Shown here one piece after another: positions 9,512-17,593 of a DNA stretch of 64,000 bases. The translations under genes were made by a program, and so were the position numbers. Source of the stretch: Criibacterium bergeronii (GTDB taxonomy: Bacteria; Bacillota; Clostridia; Peptostreptococcales; Filifactoraceae); assembly GCF_001693775.2 (NCBI RefSeq), contig NZ_MBEW02000005.1, positions 1-64,000 on the forward strand. Reading direction: 5' to 3'. Under the pieces are notes generated by a model. The model saw nothing but the letters and a program-made list of their open reading frames with translations, searched no databases and was not told the DNA's origin. Position 1 is the first letter of the stretch, and every line of letters starts with the position of its first letter.

Positions 9512-10235
9512 TTCTTTTTTGGAAAAATATAAATCCAATCGTTCCTATCGCAATCATTAATAGACTGGCTATCTGTGCAGTCCTCAATCCCATTATCATC
9601 AAAGAGTCTGTCCTCAACCCTTCTATAAAAAATCTTCCTATAGAATACAAGACCATATAAACACTTGTATACTGACCTTTTTTCAGCTTGTCATTTCTAT
9701 AAAGATACAGTAAAAAGAAAAATAGTGCCAAATCCCAAATTGATTCATATAAAAATGTTGGATGAACCATTTTGCCATCTATTTCAATCGCCCAAGGCAA
9801 AGTAGTTTCCACTCCGTGAGCCTCAGAATTGGCAAAATTTCCCCATCTGCCAATACTTTGACCAAGAGGAATTGATACACAAAGTAGGTCTAAAAATTTT
9901 AAAAAGTCTATTTTTTTATATTTTGTGTATATATATGCACTTAAAAATCCGCCTATAAGTCCGCCATGTATAGCAAGTCCGCCCTGCCTGATATTTATAA
10001 TTTTAACTATATCCCCTTGATAATAATCCCACTCAAAAATGACATAATACAGTCTTGCACAAATAATAGAAACAGGCACTGCAAATAGTAAAAAATCTGT
10101 AATCATATCTCCATTTATACCAATTTTTTTTGCATTTTTTGTAGCAACATACGTTGCCAAAACTAATCCTGTCGTAATAATTATGCCATACCATCTTACG
10201 TCTATACCAAATAATGTAAATGCTATCGGATTCAT
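9489..10235 (-). CDS. lgt: prolipoprotein diacylglyceryl transferase
   Basis: 248 residues with about seven membrane helices. The Lgt signature GRWGNFANSEAHG is present, along with GLAIHGGLIGGF and the C-terminal SIGRFFIEGLRTD arginine motif. The enzyme transfers diacylglycerol from phosphatidylglycerol to the lipobox cysteine of prolipoproteins, such as the BmpA lipoprotein at 31.5-32.7 kb. It is the first gene of the minus-strand cell-wall unit and overlaps rsmH, an uncommon linkage. Confidence 0.96.
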   Translation of the reverse strand: MNPIAFTLFGIDVRWYGIIITTGLVLATYVATKNAKKIGINGDMITDFLLFAVPVSIICARLYYVIFEWDYYQGDIVKIINIRQGGLAIHGGLIGGFLSAYIYTKYKKIDFLKFLDLLCVSIPLGQSIGRWGNFANSEAHGVETTLPWAIEIDGKMVHPTFLYESIWDLALFFFLLYLYRNDKLKKGQYTSVYMVLYSIGRFFIEGLRTDSLMIMGLRTAQIASLLMIAIGTIGFIFFQKRNGEYSGV

Positions 10236-10344
10236 GCTACTCCTAACTGCTTTTTGTATTAGTATTTGAGCTATAACTAAGGTAAAAATTTTCTTTTATC
10301 TAAAATGTATCATTAAATTTATATTACTAAAAATCATAACAAAT

Positions 10345-10373
10345 ATTATACCATAAATTATGTATACACACAA
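10345..10373 (-). promoter_or_regulatory. putative promoter of the lgt-rsmH-ftsL-PBP-mraY unit
   Basis: Minus-strand TTGTGT, a 17-base spacer, then TGGTATAAT (extended -10). It would give a 5' leader of about 100 bases before lgt. No riboswitch-like structure was recognised in that leader. Confidence 0.55.
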
Positions 10374-10519
10374 AGATAAATTTGAAATCCTCCGATGTCC
10401 GGAAATTTATATGCTTTTTAGCTTAAATTTTGTATTTTGATTTTTGTAATGTGACTACTGCAATATTATCACTAATAAAGCATAAAAAAATTTTTTTTAA
10501 TAAAATTTTTAAAAATGTA

Positions 10520-10547
10520 TTGACTAAAAGTTATTTAGAGTTATACT
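10520..10547 (+). promoter_or_regulatory. promoter of the GntR-ABC operon
   Basis: TTGACT (10520-10525), a 16-base spacer and TATACT (10542-10547). The -10 box lies inside the left arm of the palindrome at 10543-10571, so repressor binding would block RNA polymerase directly. Confidence 0.7.
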
Positions 10548-10571
10548 GTTTATATAGAGTATAAACAGTAT
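10543..10571. promoter_or_regulatory. perfect 12-bp inverted repeat, likely GntR operator
   Basis: ATACTGTTTATA, five bases (TAGAG), TATAAACAGTAT: both arms match perfectly over 12 bases. It overlaps the -10 box and lies about 65 bases before the GntR regulator gene. YtrA-type GntR regulators usually bind such palindromes to repress their own ABC-transporter operon. Binding here is inferred from position and symmetry. Confidence 0.75.
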
Positions 10572-10637
10572 AGTTTTTAAATAATTTGCTAATTGTATTT
10601 AGGATTTATTATTCTAATTTTATTAAGCAGGTAAATC

Positions 10638-11003
10638 ATGAATGAAAATTTTTCAATCAATGGCAATTTGCCAATATATGAGCAAATAAAACAACAGATT
10701 TTGTTTAGAATATTTACCGGTGAACTAAAATCAGGCGACCAGCTCCCGTCTATTCGCTCACTTGCAAAACAGCTCAGCGTATCAGTAATCACCACTAAAA
10801 GGGCATATGATGACTTAGAAAAGGATGAATTTTTGGTGACTAAGCATGGCTTGGGTAGCTATGTAAGAGAGCTTGACAAAGAATTATTGACTGACAAAAA
10901 GAAAAAAATTATACAGCAGGAGGCTAAAAAATTAGTAAATCTTTGTGAGCTATATTCTTTTAATAAGGATGACTTAATTAAAATTATTAATAGCTTTGAT
11001 TGA
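10638..11003 (+). CDS. GntR family regulator, YtrA subfamily
   Basis: 121 residues. The N-terminal winged helix-turn-helix is typical of GntR: IYEQIKQQILFRIFTGELKS, then GDQLPSIRSLAKQLSVS and a wing ending KHGLGSYVRE. Only about 45 residues follow, a short helical tail rather than a FadR or HutC effector domain, which is characteristic of the YtrA subfamily that controls linked ABC transporters. It starts the operon with the ATPase and two permeases, and a perfect palindrome sits on its promoter, so autorepression is likely. The inducing signal is unknown; characterised relatives respond to cell-wall antibiotics. Confidence 0.9.
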   Translation: MNENFSINGNLPIYEQIKQQILFRIFTGELKSGDQLPSIRSLAKQLSVSVITTKRAYDDLEKDEFLVTKHGLGSYVRELDKELLTDKKKKIIQQEAKKLVNLCELYSFNKDDLIKIINSFD

Positions 11004-11072
11004 TTGACAAAAGTAATTATGATTTGATTTTTAGTTTACCTATATTAATTTATCAATACTTAGGAGTGAAAT

Positions 11073-11801
11073 ATGGATAACTCAGCTGAAATAAGAAACC
11101 TAAACAAAAAGGTGTCTACTAAATTTGAAATATCTGATATGAATTTTGATTTAAAAGCAGGCTTTGTGACAGGCTTGGTCGGTGCAAACGGCTCAGGCAA
11201 AACTACTTTAATCAGACTACTTATGGGCAATTATGTAAAAGATAGTGGAGAGGTCACATATTTTGGACAAAGATTTGAGGATTTTGAAACTGAGATTAAG
11301 AAAAAAATCGGATATGTACCTGATGTGCCACTTTATTTTGATGATTTTAATTTGAAATATAATGCTCAAATGATTGCTCCATTTTATGATAATTTTGACT
11401 TTGAGCTATATAATAAATATTTAGCAGATTTTGAGTTAAACGAAGACCACAAGTTTAAAGAACTGTCAAAGGGTAATAAAATGAAATTTGCCCTTGCTAT
11501 GGTTCTGTCTCACAAGCCTGAAATCCTAATCTTAGACGAACCGGTAGCAAATGTAGACCCTATTTTTAGACACAAATTTGTAAATTTAATCTATGATTTT
11601 ATATCAGATGGCAAAAAAAGTGTACTTTTTTCCACTCACATCACTTCTGATTTGGACAAGGTCGCCGACTACATCATATTTATAGATAATGGCAAAATTA
11701 TATTTAATGGAGAAAAAGACCTTATTTTAGCAGAAAATGAAAACAGGAGTATTGAAGATTTGATTTACTCTTACAAAGTAAAAGATAGTCAAACGCTTTA
11801 G
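11073..11801 (+). CDS. ABC transporter ATP-binding protein
   Basis: 242 residues, a single nucleotide-binding domain. Walker A is GANGSGKTTLIR, the signature loop is the variant ELSKGNKMKFALA instead of LSGGQ, Walker B is ILILDEPVANVDP, and the switch histidine is in LFSTHITSDLDKVADY. This form is common in YtrB/EcsA-like exporters regulated by a GntR protein. It is 69 bases after the regulator and 14 bases before the first permease, so the four genes form one operon. The substrate cannot be read from sequence; antibiotic or peptide stress export or signalling is the usual role. Confidence 0.92.
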   Translation: MDNSAEIRNLNKKVSTKFEISDMNFDLKAGFVTGLVGANGSGKTTLIRLLMGNYVKDSGEVTYFGQRFEDFETEIKKKIGYVPDVPLYFDDFNLKYNAQMIAPFYDNFDFELYNKYLADFELNEDHKFKELSKGNKMKFALAMVLSHKPEILILDEPVANVDPIFRHKFVNLIYDFISDGKKSVLFSTHITSDLDKVADYIIFIDNGKIIFNGEKDLILAENENRSIEDLIYSYKVKDSQTL

Positions 11802-11815
11802 ACGGGGGTGATTAT

Positions 11816-12505
11816 ATGTTGAAAACTACCATAAAACAGCTCATTAAACGTTTCTTTTTTGCTTATGCCATTTTGCTTGTCATAACCTTGGTAATCTCTT
11901 TACAAACTACAGATTTTTCCGGTTATATTAACTCAGTTGCTCTTTATATTTTAGTAACATCTTTGTTTATAAGCACTACTATGAAAAGCAGAGCAAAAAA
12001 TTTATTACTTACAAATACGCCTATTCCTAGAAAAGACTATTTAAATGCTACTTTCATAATCGGTTTTATGTTTGTCCTTATCGGTTTTATGATATTTACC
12101 GGTATAGCGATAATTCGTATACAAAATTTTAATCAATTAACATATATACCTGATTACGACACTTATAAAAACTTGGGAATGCTTGAAATGTTTTCTGAGA
12201 AAATACCTGTCAATGCAGATATAGTGCCTCTACTACTTTTATCCTTTTGCCATTTTCTTTGCTTAGAATTTTTCATAATATTTTGTGCCTTCGTATTTGC
12301 TCCCTTCAATATAATATCCGTTGTTGTGATTTGGTTTTTAGGACTTGGAGGACTTAGTTCGCTCATTTTTGCAAAAATGACATCAAGTATTTTTTATAGC
12401 AAGAACTTTGCAATGGCTATTGCCTATGTAATCTCAGTTTTGATTTCGCTTGTAGTTTTTTATAAATTATCTGCTGCTGCTTTAAAAAACAGGGATTTTG
12501 AATAA
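11816..12505 (+). CDS. ABC-2-like membrane subunit
   Basis: 229 residues with about six hydrophobic helices (near 10-27, 35-52, 75-97, 135-165, 168-185 and 197-218). No enzymatic motif is seen. It begins at the ATG 14 bases after the ATPase, behind a GGGGGTGA site. Topology and context make it a permease partner of the upstream ATPase. The sequence is not close to any named transporter that I can recognise. Confidence 0.75.
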   Translation: MLKTTIKQLIKRFFFAYAILLVITLVISLQTTDFSGYINSVALYILVTSLFISTTMKSRAKNLLLTNTPIPRKDYLNATFIIGFMFVLIGFMIFTGIAIIRIQNFNQLTYIPDYDTYKNLGMLEMFSEKIPVNADIVPLLLLSFCHFLCLEFFIIFCAFVFAPFNIISVVVIWFLGLGGLSSLIFAKMTSSIFYSKNFAMAIAYVISVLISLVVFYKLSAAALKNRDFE

Positions 12506-12517
12506 CGGAGGTTGGCT

Positions 12518-13213
12518 ATGATTAGTAAAAATGTCAAATTAATTATAAAAAATACATGCAAGGAAAAAGAGCTTATTACTTCTTTGTTAAGTTTATTTTG
12601 GATGATTGGTATATTTATTACTTCAATAAATATGCCAGTTACTAGAGGATTTCTATCTATGCCACTTTACTACGCTATAAGCTATGGGCTTATTGTTTAT
12701 AATTTAAATGCAAAAAATATTTCTTTGCACTTGTCCTGTGGGGCTACTAGAAATGAAATTAATCAGGCAAATACTCTTATGACTGCCATTTTTCTACTGG
12801 CTGAAATTTTATATATTTTATTATCTTTAAGTATAGGATACAAATTATTCCCTGACAAAGATACCATCAAGGGTTTTTTCAGTCTTGCCTCAAATTTATT
12901 TTTTACTAACGCTTTAGTTCTATTTTTATACACTTTATTTTTACTGATTGTTAAAAAAGTTAATAAAAGTCGTAATCTGCAAATGAAAGATTTCTCTAAT
13001 AAATTTGCTGTATTTACCATTTTCATCGTTTATATATCTTATTTTATTTTTGTAAGTTTTATTGATGATAATACTAAGGTTGCTATTATATCTAGCCATG
13101 TCTTAAATCCAAATGGATTTACTACTATTGTCAATTTTATATTGACATTAGGCATGATATTTTTTAATCACAAGGTAAATAGTTGTATTATTAAGGATAC
13201 GGATTTTTGTTAG
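12518..13213 (+). CDS. second ABC-2-like membrane subunit
   Basis: 231 residues from the ATG at 12518, six bases after a GGAGG site; a TTG six bases earlier is too close to that site. Six likely membrane helices. It follows the first permease by 12 bases and probably forms a heterodimeric transport channel with it. The motif NISLHLSCGATRNEINQANT resembles the cytoplasmic coupling region of ABC-2 type permeases that have a conserved GxTR element. The substrate is unknown. Confidence 0.72.
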   Translation: MISKNVKLIIKNTCKEKELITSLLSLFWMIGIFITSINMPVTRGFLSMPLYYAISYGLIVYNLNAKNISLHLSCGATRNEINQANTLMTAIFLLAEILYILLSLSIGYKLFPDKDTIKGFFSLASNLFFTNALVLFLYTLFLLIVKKVNKSRNLQMKDFSNKFAVFTIFIVYISYFIFVSFIDDNTKVAIISSHVLNPNGFTTIVNFILTLGMIFFNHKVNSCIIKDTDFC

Positions 13214-13249
13214 AAATGTTTATATTAAATCTAATTTACGGGGGATACT

Positions 13250-14029
13250 ATGGAGGAAGTTGGTTTTGAAACTAAAGCCAAGAAATTTGGAATAGATAGT
13301 TTTACTTTAAAAATCATCGCTGTTGTGTCAATGGTTATAGACCATTACGCAGCTATTCTTTATCCTATGAGCTATGGTGGTAGCTTTGCAAAAATGCCGC
13401 CTAGCTCCATGCAGATATATATGCTATTAAGAATGGTTGGTAGAATTGCATTTCCTATATTTGCATATCTTATTGCAGAGGGTTTTATCAAGACAAAAAA
13501 TGCGAAAAATTATGCAAAAAGATTGTTTATTTTCGCTTTAATCTCTACTCCAGCCTATAACATAGCCTTTGGTCAAACCTTTATTTACACAAAAAAATTT
13601 TTGATTTCTTTTATATTTGGCAATGTCATGTGGACGTTTTTCTTCTCAATAATAATGCTGTATATAATTAAAAAAATAGAGGAGAAAGGGTTAAATGTTG
13701 TAGTAAAAATAATTCTAATTATAGCCACTTTCACCATATTTTATTTTATTGGTAACTTTACCATGTGTGATAGAAAAGGTCTAGGTATATTGACTGTAGG
13801 TGCATTTTATCTGTTCAGAAAAAATAAACCTCTTCAATTTGTAGCTGGAGCTATACCGCTTTATTATCAAAATATTGTTTCATGTATAGCTTTTATACCC
13901 TTGGCTTTTTACAATGGGAAAAGAGGCAAGGACTACCGCTATTTCTTTTATACATTCTACCCAGCTCATTTGTTTATCTTTGCTCTTATAAGATTTGCCC
14001 AATATGGTGTGGGTACTTTTATAAAATAG
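13250..14029 (+). CDS. TraX family membrane protein
   Basis: 259 residues, largely hydrophobic with seven or eight helices. The N-terminal segment FTLKIIAVVSMVIDHYAAI, the block MVGRIAFPIFAYLIAEGF and the C-terminal YFFYTFYPAHLFIFALIR match the TraX family, named after the F-pilin N-acetylase. Many Firmicutes encode chromosomal members whose substrate is unknown. It is 36 bases after the second permease with a good GGGGGA site, so it is probably the last gene of the GntR operon. The frame stays open for a further 61 codons after its TAG stop (see 14030-14215). Confidence 0.88.
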   Translation: MEEVGFETKAKKFGIDSFTLKIIAVVSMVIDHYAAILYPMSYGGSFAKMPPSSMQIYMLLRMVGRIAFPIFAYLIAEGFIKTKNAKNYAKRLFIFALISTPAYNIAFGQTFIYTKKFLISFIFGNVMWTFFFSIIMLYIIKKIEEKGLNVVVKIILIIATFTIFYFIGNFTMCDRKGLGILTVGAFYLFRKNKPLQFVAGAIPLYYQNIVSCIAFIPLAFYNGKRGKDYRYFFYTFYPAHLFIFALIRFAQYGVGTFIK

Positions 14030-14215
14030 AATGACGCATTTTCAAAAAATCTCCTTAAAAAATCGCATCCACTGTTAGACGCTATTATGTTGCCAGTGGC
14101 TATCATGCTTGCAATATTACTTTCTTTAGCATTTAACTCTTTTTTAATATCAGTTTGCGTTGTTTTATTTTTGATTATCTTCGTATATAAAGTTAGATAT
14201 GGAAATTATAAATAG
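14030..14215 (+). other. open in-frame extension after the TraX stop, membrane-like
   Basis: Directly after the TAG of the TraX gene the same frame runs for 61 codons to a second TAG. The conceptual product has two hydrophobic stretches (DAIMLPVAIMLAILLSLAF and ISVCVVLFLIIFVYKV). An internal ATG at about 14084 has no clear ribosome binding site. It could be the remnant of a small membrane gene, a readthrough extension or chance. The rest of the gap to 14512 contains only the hairpin at 14262 and the promoter at 14462. Confidence 0.3.
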
Positions 14216-14261
14216 AATTTCTAAAGATACTGTATAGAAAAACTATCACTATTTTCTACCA

Positions 14262-14308
14262 AAAAATTGAGGACTTCTACATCTAAGTGTAGTAAGTCCT
14301 CAATTTTT
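14262..14308. terminator. strong hairpin after the GntR-ABC-TraX operon
   Basis: AAAAATTGAGGACTT CTACA pairs with TGTAG TAAGTCCTCAATTTTT across a six-base loop, with a single bulged base. The A-tract and T-tract flanks make it a probable rho-independent terminator that could work in both directions. Confidence 0.85.
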
Positions 14309-14461
14309 ATAAATATAAATTTATACTAAACTCTAATTGAAAGTGCAATAGATACTAGTCTAAAATGGGTGCAAAATTTATTTTTAAAATATTTGAACTT
14401 ATTGTTTATGAGTGTTAAAATATACACAAATAACAAGTTTTTTAAGTGAAAATACATATAA

Positions 14462-14489
14462 TTGACCGATGATTTGCTTTTGATATAAG
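14462..14489 (+). promoter_or_regulatory. putative promoter of the seven-helix sensor gene
   Basis: TTGACC (14462-14467), 16 bases, then TGATATAAG carrying an extended -10. It lies about 25 bases before the start at 14513. The 150 bases upstream, to the terminator, show nothing else. Confidence 0.55.
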
Positions 14490-14512
14490 TATTGTAAAAA
14501 AGGTGATATGCT

Positions 14513-16174
14513 ATGAAAAAGAATTATTTGCTATACAATCAGCCTTTATACAAAAAGATGTTTTTTTATATTATTTTTCTTTTTATATTTCATTTTTTTA
14601 TAAGGCTTTCTCCAAGTTCTTTTTTGGAAAACCCCTTGTTTCTCATTTCAGAGCTACTTTTAAGTGTGCTTTATATTTTACTTTTTGTAGGCTGGTTTTT
14701 TTCACTAAAAATGCGAATAGTTCAACAGTCGGCTAAATACCATATACTTGCCTTGGCTTTTTTAGCGGTATTTTGGCTTTCCATTAGAACTGTCAAGTGG
14801 TATTTTGCATTTTCTGCACTTTCCACAAGGACTTTATGGTACTTGTACTATCTGCCCATAATCTTTATCCCTACAGAGCTTTTTATGTTTTCATTATTTA
14901 TTGGTAAATCTTTTTATTTTAAGCCTAAAAAAAAATATTTTGCCGTATACATAGTTTCAAGCCTGCTTTTTTTAATCGTGCTGACTAATGATTTTCATAA
15001 CCTGTTTTTCGTGTTTAAAAGGGCTTCCCATGAAACTCTGTACGATGTAAATAACTACACCTACGGTTTTTTGTATTATGTATATATGGTGTGGGCGGTT
15101 TTATGTATAGCAGGCTTTTTATACAATCTTATAAAAAATTCAAAAAGTGCTAAAAAAGATTTAAGCTTTGTGTTGCCACTTATACCGGTGTGTTTAAGTG
15201 TGATTTATTCCATACTTTATACCGCAAAGGTAAGCTTTGTGTTTGATTATATCAATGATATGACTGCATTCCAGCTAATCATGGTGATGCTGATGGTAGA
15301 GTTTTCCATTATCGCACGTCTAATCCCTGTAAATACAGAGTACAAAAATTTATTTAATATCTCAGCTATACCGATGAAAATAACTGATAAAAATTTTGAA
15401 ACTTTATTTCAAACCTCCTTTTGCACCGGTACATCAGCTAAACTAATTAAGCAGGCAAAAGATGGCAAGCTTATAATAGAAGATGGTAATAAGATACAGT
15501 GCAAGCAGATAAAAGGCGGATATATAGCTTGGAAAGAAAATATAAGTGAGGCTCAAGGATTGCTCATGGATATAGAGGAGATAGAGGAAACTTTAAGTCA
15601 AAGAAACATAGTTTTGCAGAAAAAATACGACTTTGAAAAGCAAAGAAAATCCATAGATTATAAAAACGCTTTGTTTGATAGACTGTTTAGTGCAATTTGT
15701 GAAAAAACCGACCAAATGAAAGTGCTTATCAAAGAATTTGAGCAAGAAGAGGATGTATTAAAGGAAAAGACCACTCTGATTAAAATAATTATTAACGGCA
15801 TTTATATAAAGAGAAGGAGCAATTTATTTTTTTCAATTAATAACGGCGATGATATTTTTACAGACCGAATATCCAATTATCTAAATGAAGCGTTCTTTTT
15901 TCTTGAGAAATTAAATATTAAATGCGGTAAAAACATCGTACAAACAAGAATTGCATCTTCTACAGTGAAACAAATGTATGATATATTGCAAAGTGTCATA
16001 GAGCGTGCATATTTATTTTCAATCATATATATATCAATAAGTAAAGACTCAGATAATTTTGAAATACTTTGCGAAATTAAACCTACAGATGAAAAAAATA
16101 TTAAAATCGATGGATTTGACATCACCAAAGAAGAAGATGGACTTTATCTTTTTTCCAAGCTTGTGAGGGGGTGA
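14513..16174 (+). CDS. seven-helix membrane sensor lacking a kinase domain
   Basis: 553 residues. The N-terminal 270 residues hold about seven membrane helices arranged like the 7TM sensor region of clostridial histidine kinases, after which a PAS-like segment begins around residue 290 (AIPMKITDKNFETLFQTSFC). The C-terminal 200 residues are helical and charged with coiled-coil potential. There is no H-box, N-box or G-box, so it cannot be a kinase by itself. It is followed, four bases after its stop, by a protein with an ATPase domain, and the two are probably a split sensor kinase. The ribosome binding site is AAAAGGTGAT. The ligand is unknown. Confidence 0.7.
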   Translation: MKKNYLLYNQPLYKKMFFYIIFLFIFHFFIRLSPSSFLENPLFLISELLLSVLYILLFVGWFFSLKMRIVQQSAKYHILALAFLAVFWLSIRTVKWYFAFSALSTRTLWYLYYLPIIFIPTELFMFSLFIGKSFYFKPKKKYFAVYIVSSLLFLIVLTNDFHNLFFVFKRASHETLYDVNNYTYGFLYYVYMVWAVLCIAGFLYNLIKNSKSAKKDLSFVLPLIPVCLSVIYSILYTAKVSFVFDYINDMTAFQLIMVMLMVEFSIIARLIPVNTEYKNLFNISAIPMKITDKNFETLFQTSFCTGTSAKLIKQAKDGKLIIEDGNKIQCKQIKGGYIAWKENISEAQGLLMDIEEIEETLSQRNIVLQKKYDFEKQRKSIDYKNALFDRLFSAICEKTDQMKVLIKEFEQEEDVLKEKTTLIKIIINGIYIKRRSNLFFSINNGDDIFTDRISNYLNEAFFFLEKLNIKCGKNIVQTRIASSTVKQMYDILQSVIERAYLFSIIYISISKDSDNFEILCEIKPTDEKNIKIDGFDITKEEDGLYLFSKLVRG

Positions 16175-16178
16175 ATTC

Positions 16179-17411
16179 ATGTGTATGTGCTTAGTTTGCT
16201 CACTACTTATGTATTTAATAATCGTGATTTCCTTTTTCACACTCTTTTACGAATTTAATTTTAATAGTAAAAGAAAGTATTTGAGCTTCTTTATCCTGCT
16301 GTTTACCTTCTTTTCTTTGAGTATGCTACGCTTGAAGGAAAATAATATAGCTGTTTTTGAAAAAATAAAATTTCCAAACCACTTTTTCTTTATATTTTCA
16401 ATCATAAATCTAACAATCAGCATAGCCTTACTATATTTTGATATAAAAAAAATAAATCAAACCCTTTCCCAAGAGTCCGTAAAAGAGGGCTTTGACTACC
16501 TGCCTATGGGCTTGTCATTTTATGATGAAAACGGCTACCAAATAATGTGCAACGATGTCATGCACAATCTAATCATCGAAATTGACTGCCTTAATATTTT
16601 AGAAATTGACGATATAATGCAACGCCTTATAGACATATCCGTAGAGCAAAATCTGCCAAATGTCATCTATATAAAAAGCGGACATACAATCAGATTAAGT
16701 GGTGACAGAGTGTGGCAATTTAAAAAAATAATCACAAATCAAAATGACGCTAAATATATACAGCTTACAGCTTATGACATAACTGACATATACAAGCTGA
16801 TATGTGAAGAAAACAAAAAAACTGAAAAACTAAAAATGATGGCAAAAGATATCGAAAATTTGAGCAAGGATATGCTTAAAATCATCAGAGAGCAAGAAAT
16901 CTTAAATGCCAAAATTAATTTGCACAATAAGATGGGTGCAGTCCTACTTGAAAGTAAAAACTATTTTGAACAGCCGTCCAGCAAAAAAAAGGCGTCTTTG
17001 TTACAGTCATACTCAAAAGTTTTTGAAATGCTTAGCGGAGTAGATCAAGAGGACAAAAACGACAATGAATTCAAAAGACTTAAAGAGCTTTGCAAAAAGC
17101 TGAATATTGACATGAAATATACAGGACAAATATTAGATAGTAAACCTATCAGAAAAATAACAGCAGAGGCTATGCGACAATGTATAACAAACACGCTAAA
17201 ACACGCAGGCGGTACTGAAATATATGTAGATATGTCTTATGACAAAGTATATATCAGCAACAACGGAACACCTCCAAAAGAAAAAATAGTTGAGGGTACA
17301 GGACTAAAATCGCTTAGACAACTATGCGAAAAATCAGGCTATCAAATGATAGTTGACTCCTTCCCAAACTTTATACTCACTATAATATTTTCTGAAAACA
17401 GAGGTTTTTAA
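16179..17411 (+). CDS. membrane-anchored sensor histidine kinase (orphan)
   Basis: 410 residues. Three N-terminal membrane helices (about 5-27, 35-51 and 68-90) precede a PAS-like domain (about 105-210) and a coiled coil. A phospho-acceptor candidate lies in INLHNKMGAVLLESKNYF near residue 250, resembling the LHD-G motif of NarX/DesK-type kinases. The C-terminal HATPase has N-box ITAEAMRQCITNTLKHAGG and G-box VEGTGLKSLRQLC. The start overlaps the GAGGGGGTGA site at the end of the upstream gene, indicating coupling. No response regulator lies nearby; the receiver protein at 236-1387 is about 15 kb away. Confidence 0.8.
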   Translation: MCMCLVCSLLMYLIIVISFFTLFYEFNFNSKRKYLSFFILLFTFFSLSMLRLKENNIAVFEKIKFPNHFFFIFSIINLTISIALLYFDIKKINQTLSQESVKEGFDYLPMGLSFYDENGYQIMCNDVMHNLIIEIDCLNILEIDDIMQRLIDISVEQNLPNVIYIKSGHTIRLSGDRVWQFKKIITNQNDAKYIQLTAYDITDIYKLICEENKKTEKLKMMAKDIENLSKDMLKIIREQEILNAKINLHNKMGAVLLESKNYFEQPSSKKKASLLQSYSKVFEMLSGVDQEDKNDNEFKRLKELCKKLNIDMKYTGQILDSKPIRKITAEAMRQCITNTLKHAGGTEIYVDMSYDKVYISNNGTPPKEKIVEGTGLKSLRQLCEKSGYQMIVDSFPNFILTIIFSENRGF

Positions 17412-17420
17412 CAATAAAAT

Positions 17421-17469
17421 ATCCCATAATATTTTTTAGAAAAATTTTTCCTAAAAAATATTATGGGAT
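17421..17469. terminator. 19-bp perfect hairpin between convergent genes
   Basis: ATCCCATAATATTTTTTAG pairs exactly with its reverse complement across an 11-base loop. It lies between the plus-strand kinase and the minus-strand secreted protein. Read on the minus strand it is followed by a T-rich run; on the plus strand the T-tract is poor. It is probably a shared terminator. Confidence 0.65.
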
Positions 17470-17593
17470 GTTAGTATTTATACTAATATTCTATAAAAAT
17501 ATTAATTATACAATTCTCTAATAAAAGGCGAAAATTAAGTTCTGCACCTTTTAAAGCCATAATTTATTTAATTTTTACTGTCTATTACATATT

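Larger units (their letters stand above)
10236..10637. other. divergent intergenic region between lgt and the GntR gene
   Basis: This 402-base gene-free stretch holds two divergent promoters: an lgt promoter at 10345-10373 and a GntR promoter/operator at 10520-10571. Between about 10380 and 10515 I see only AT-rich DNA with A/T tracts and no convincing small gene or structured RNA. Confidence 0.6.
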
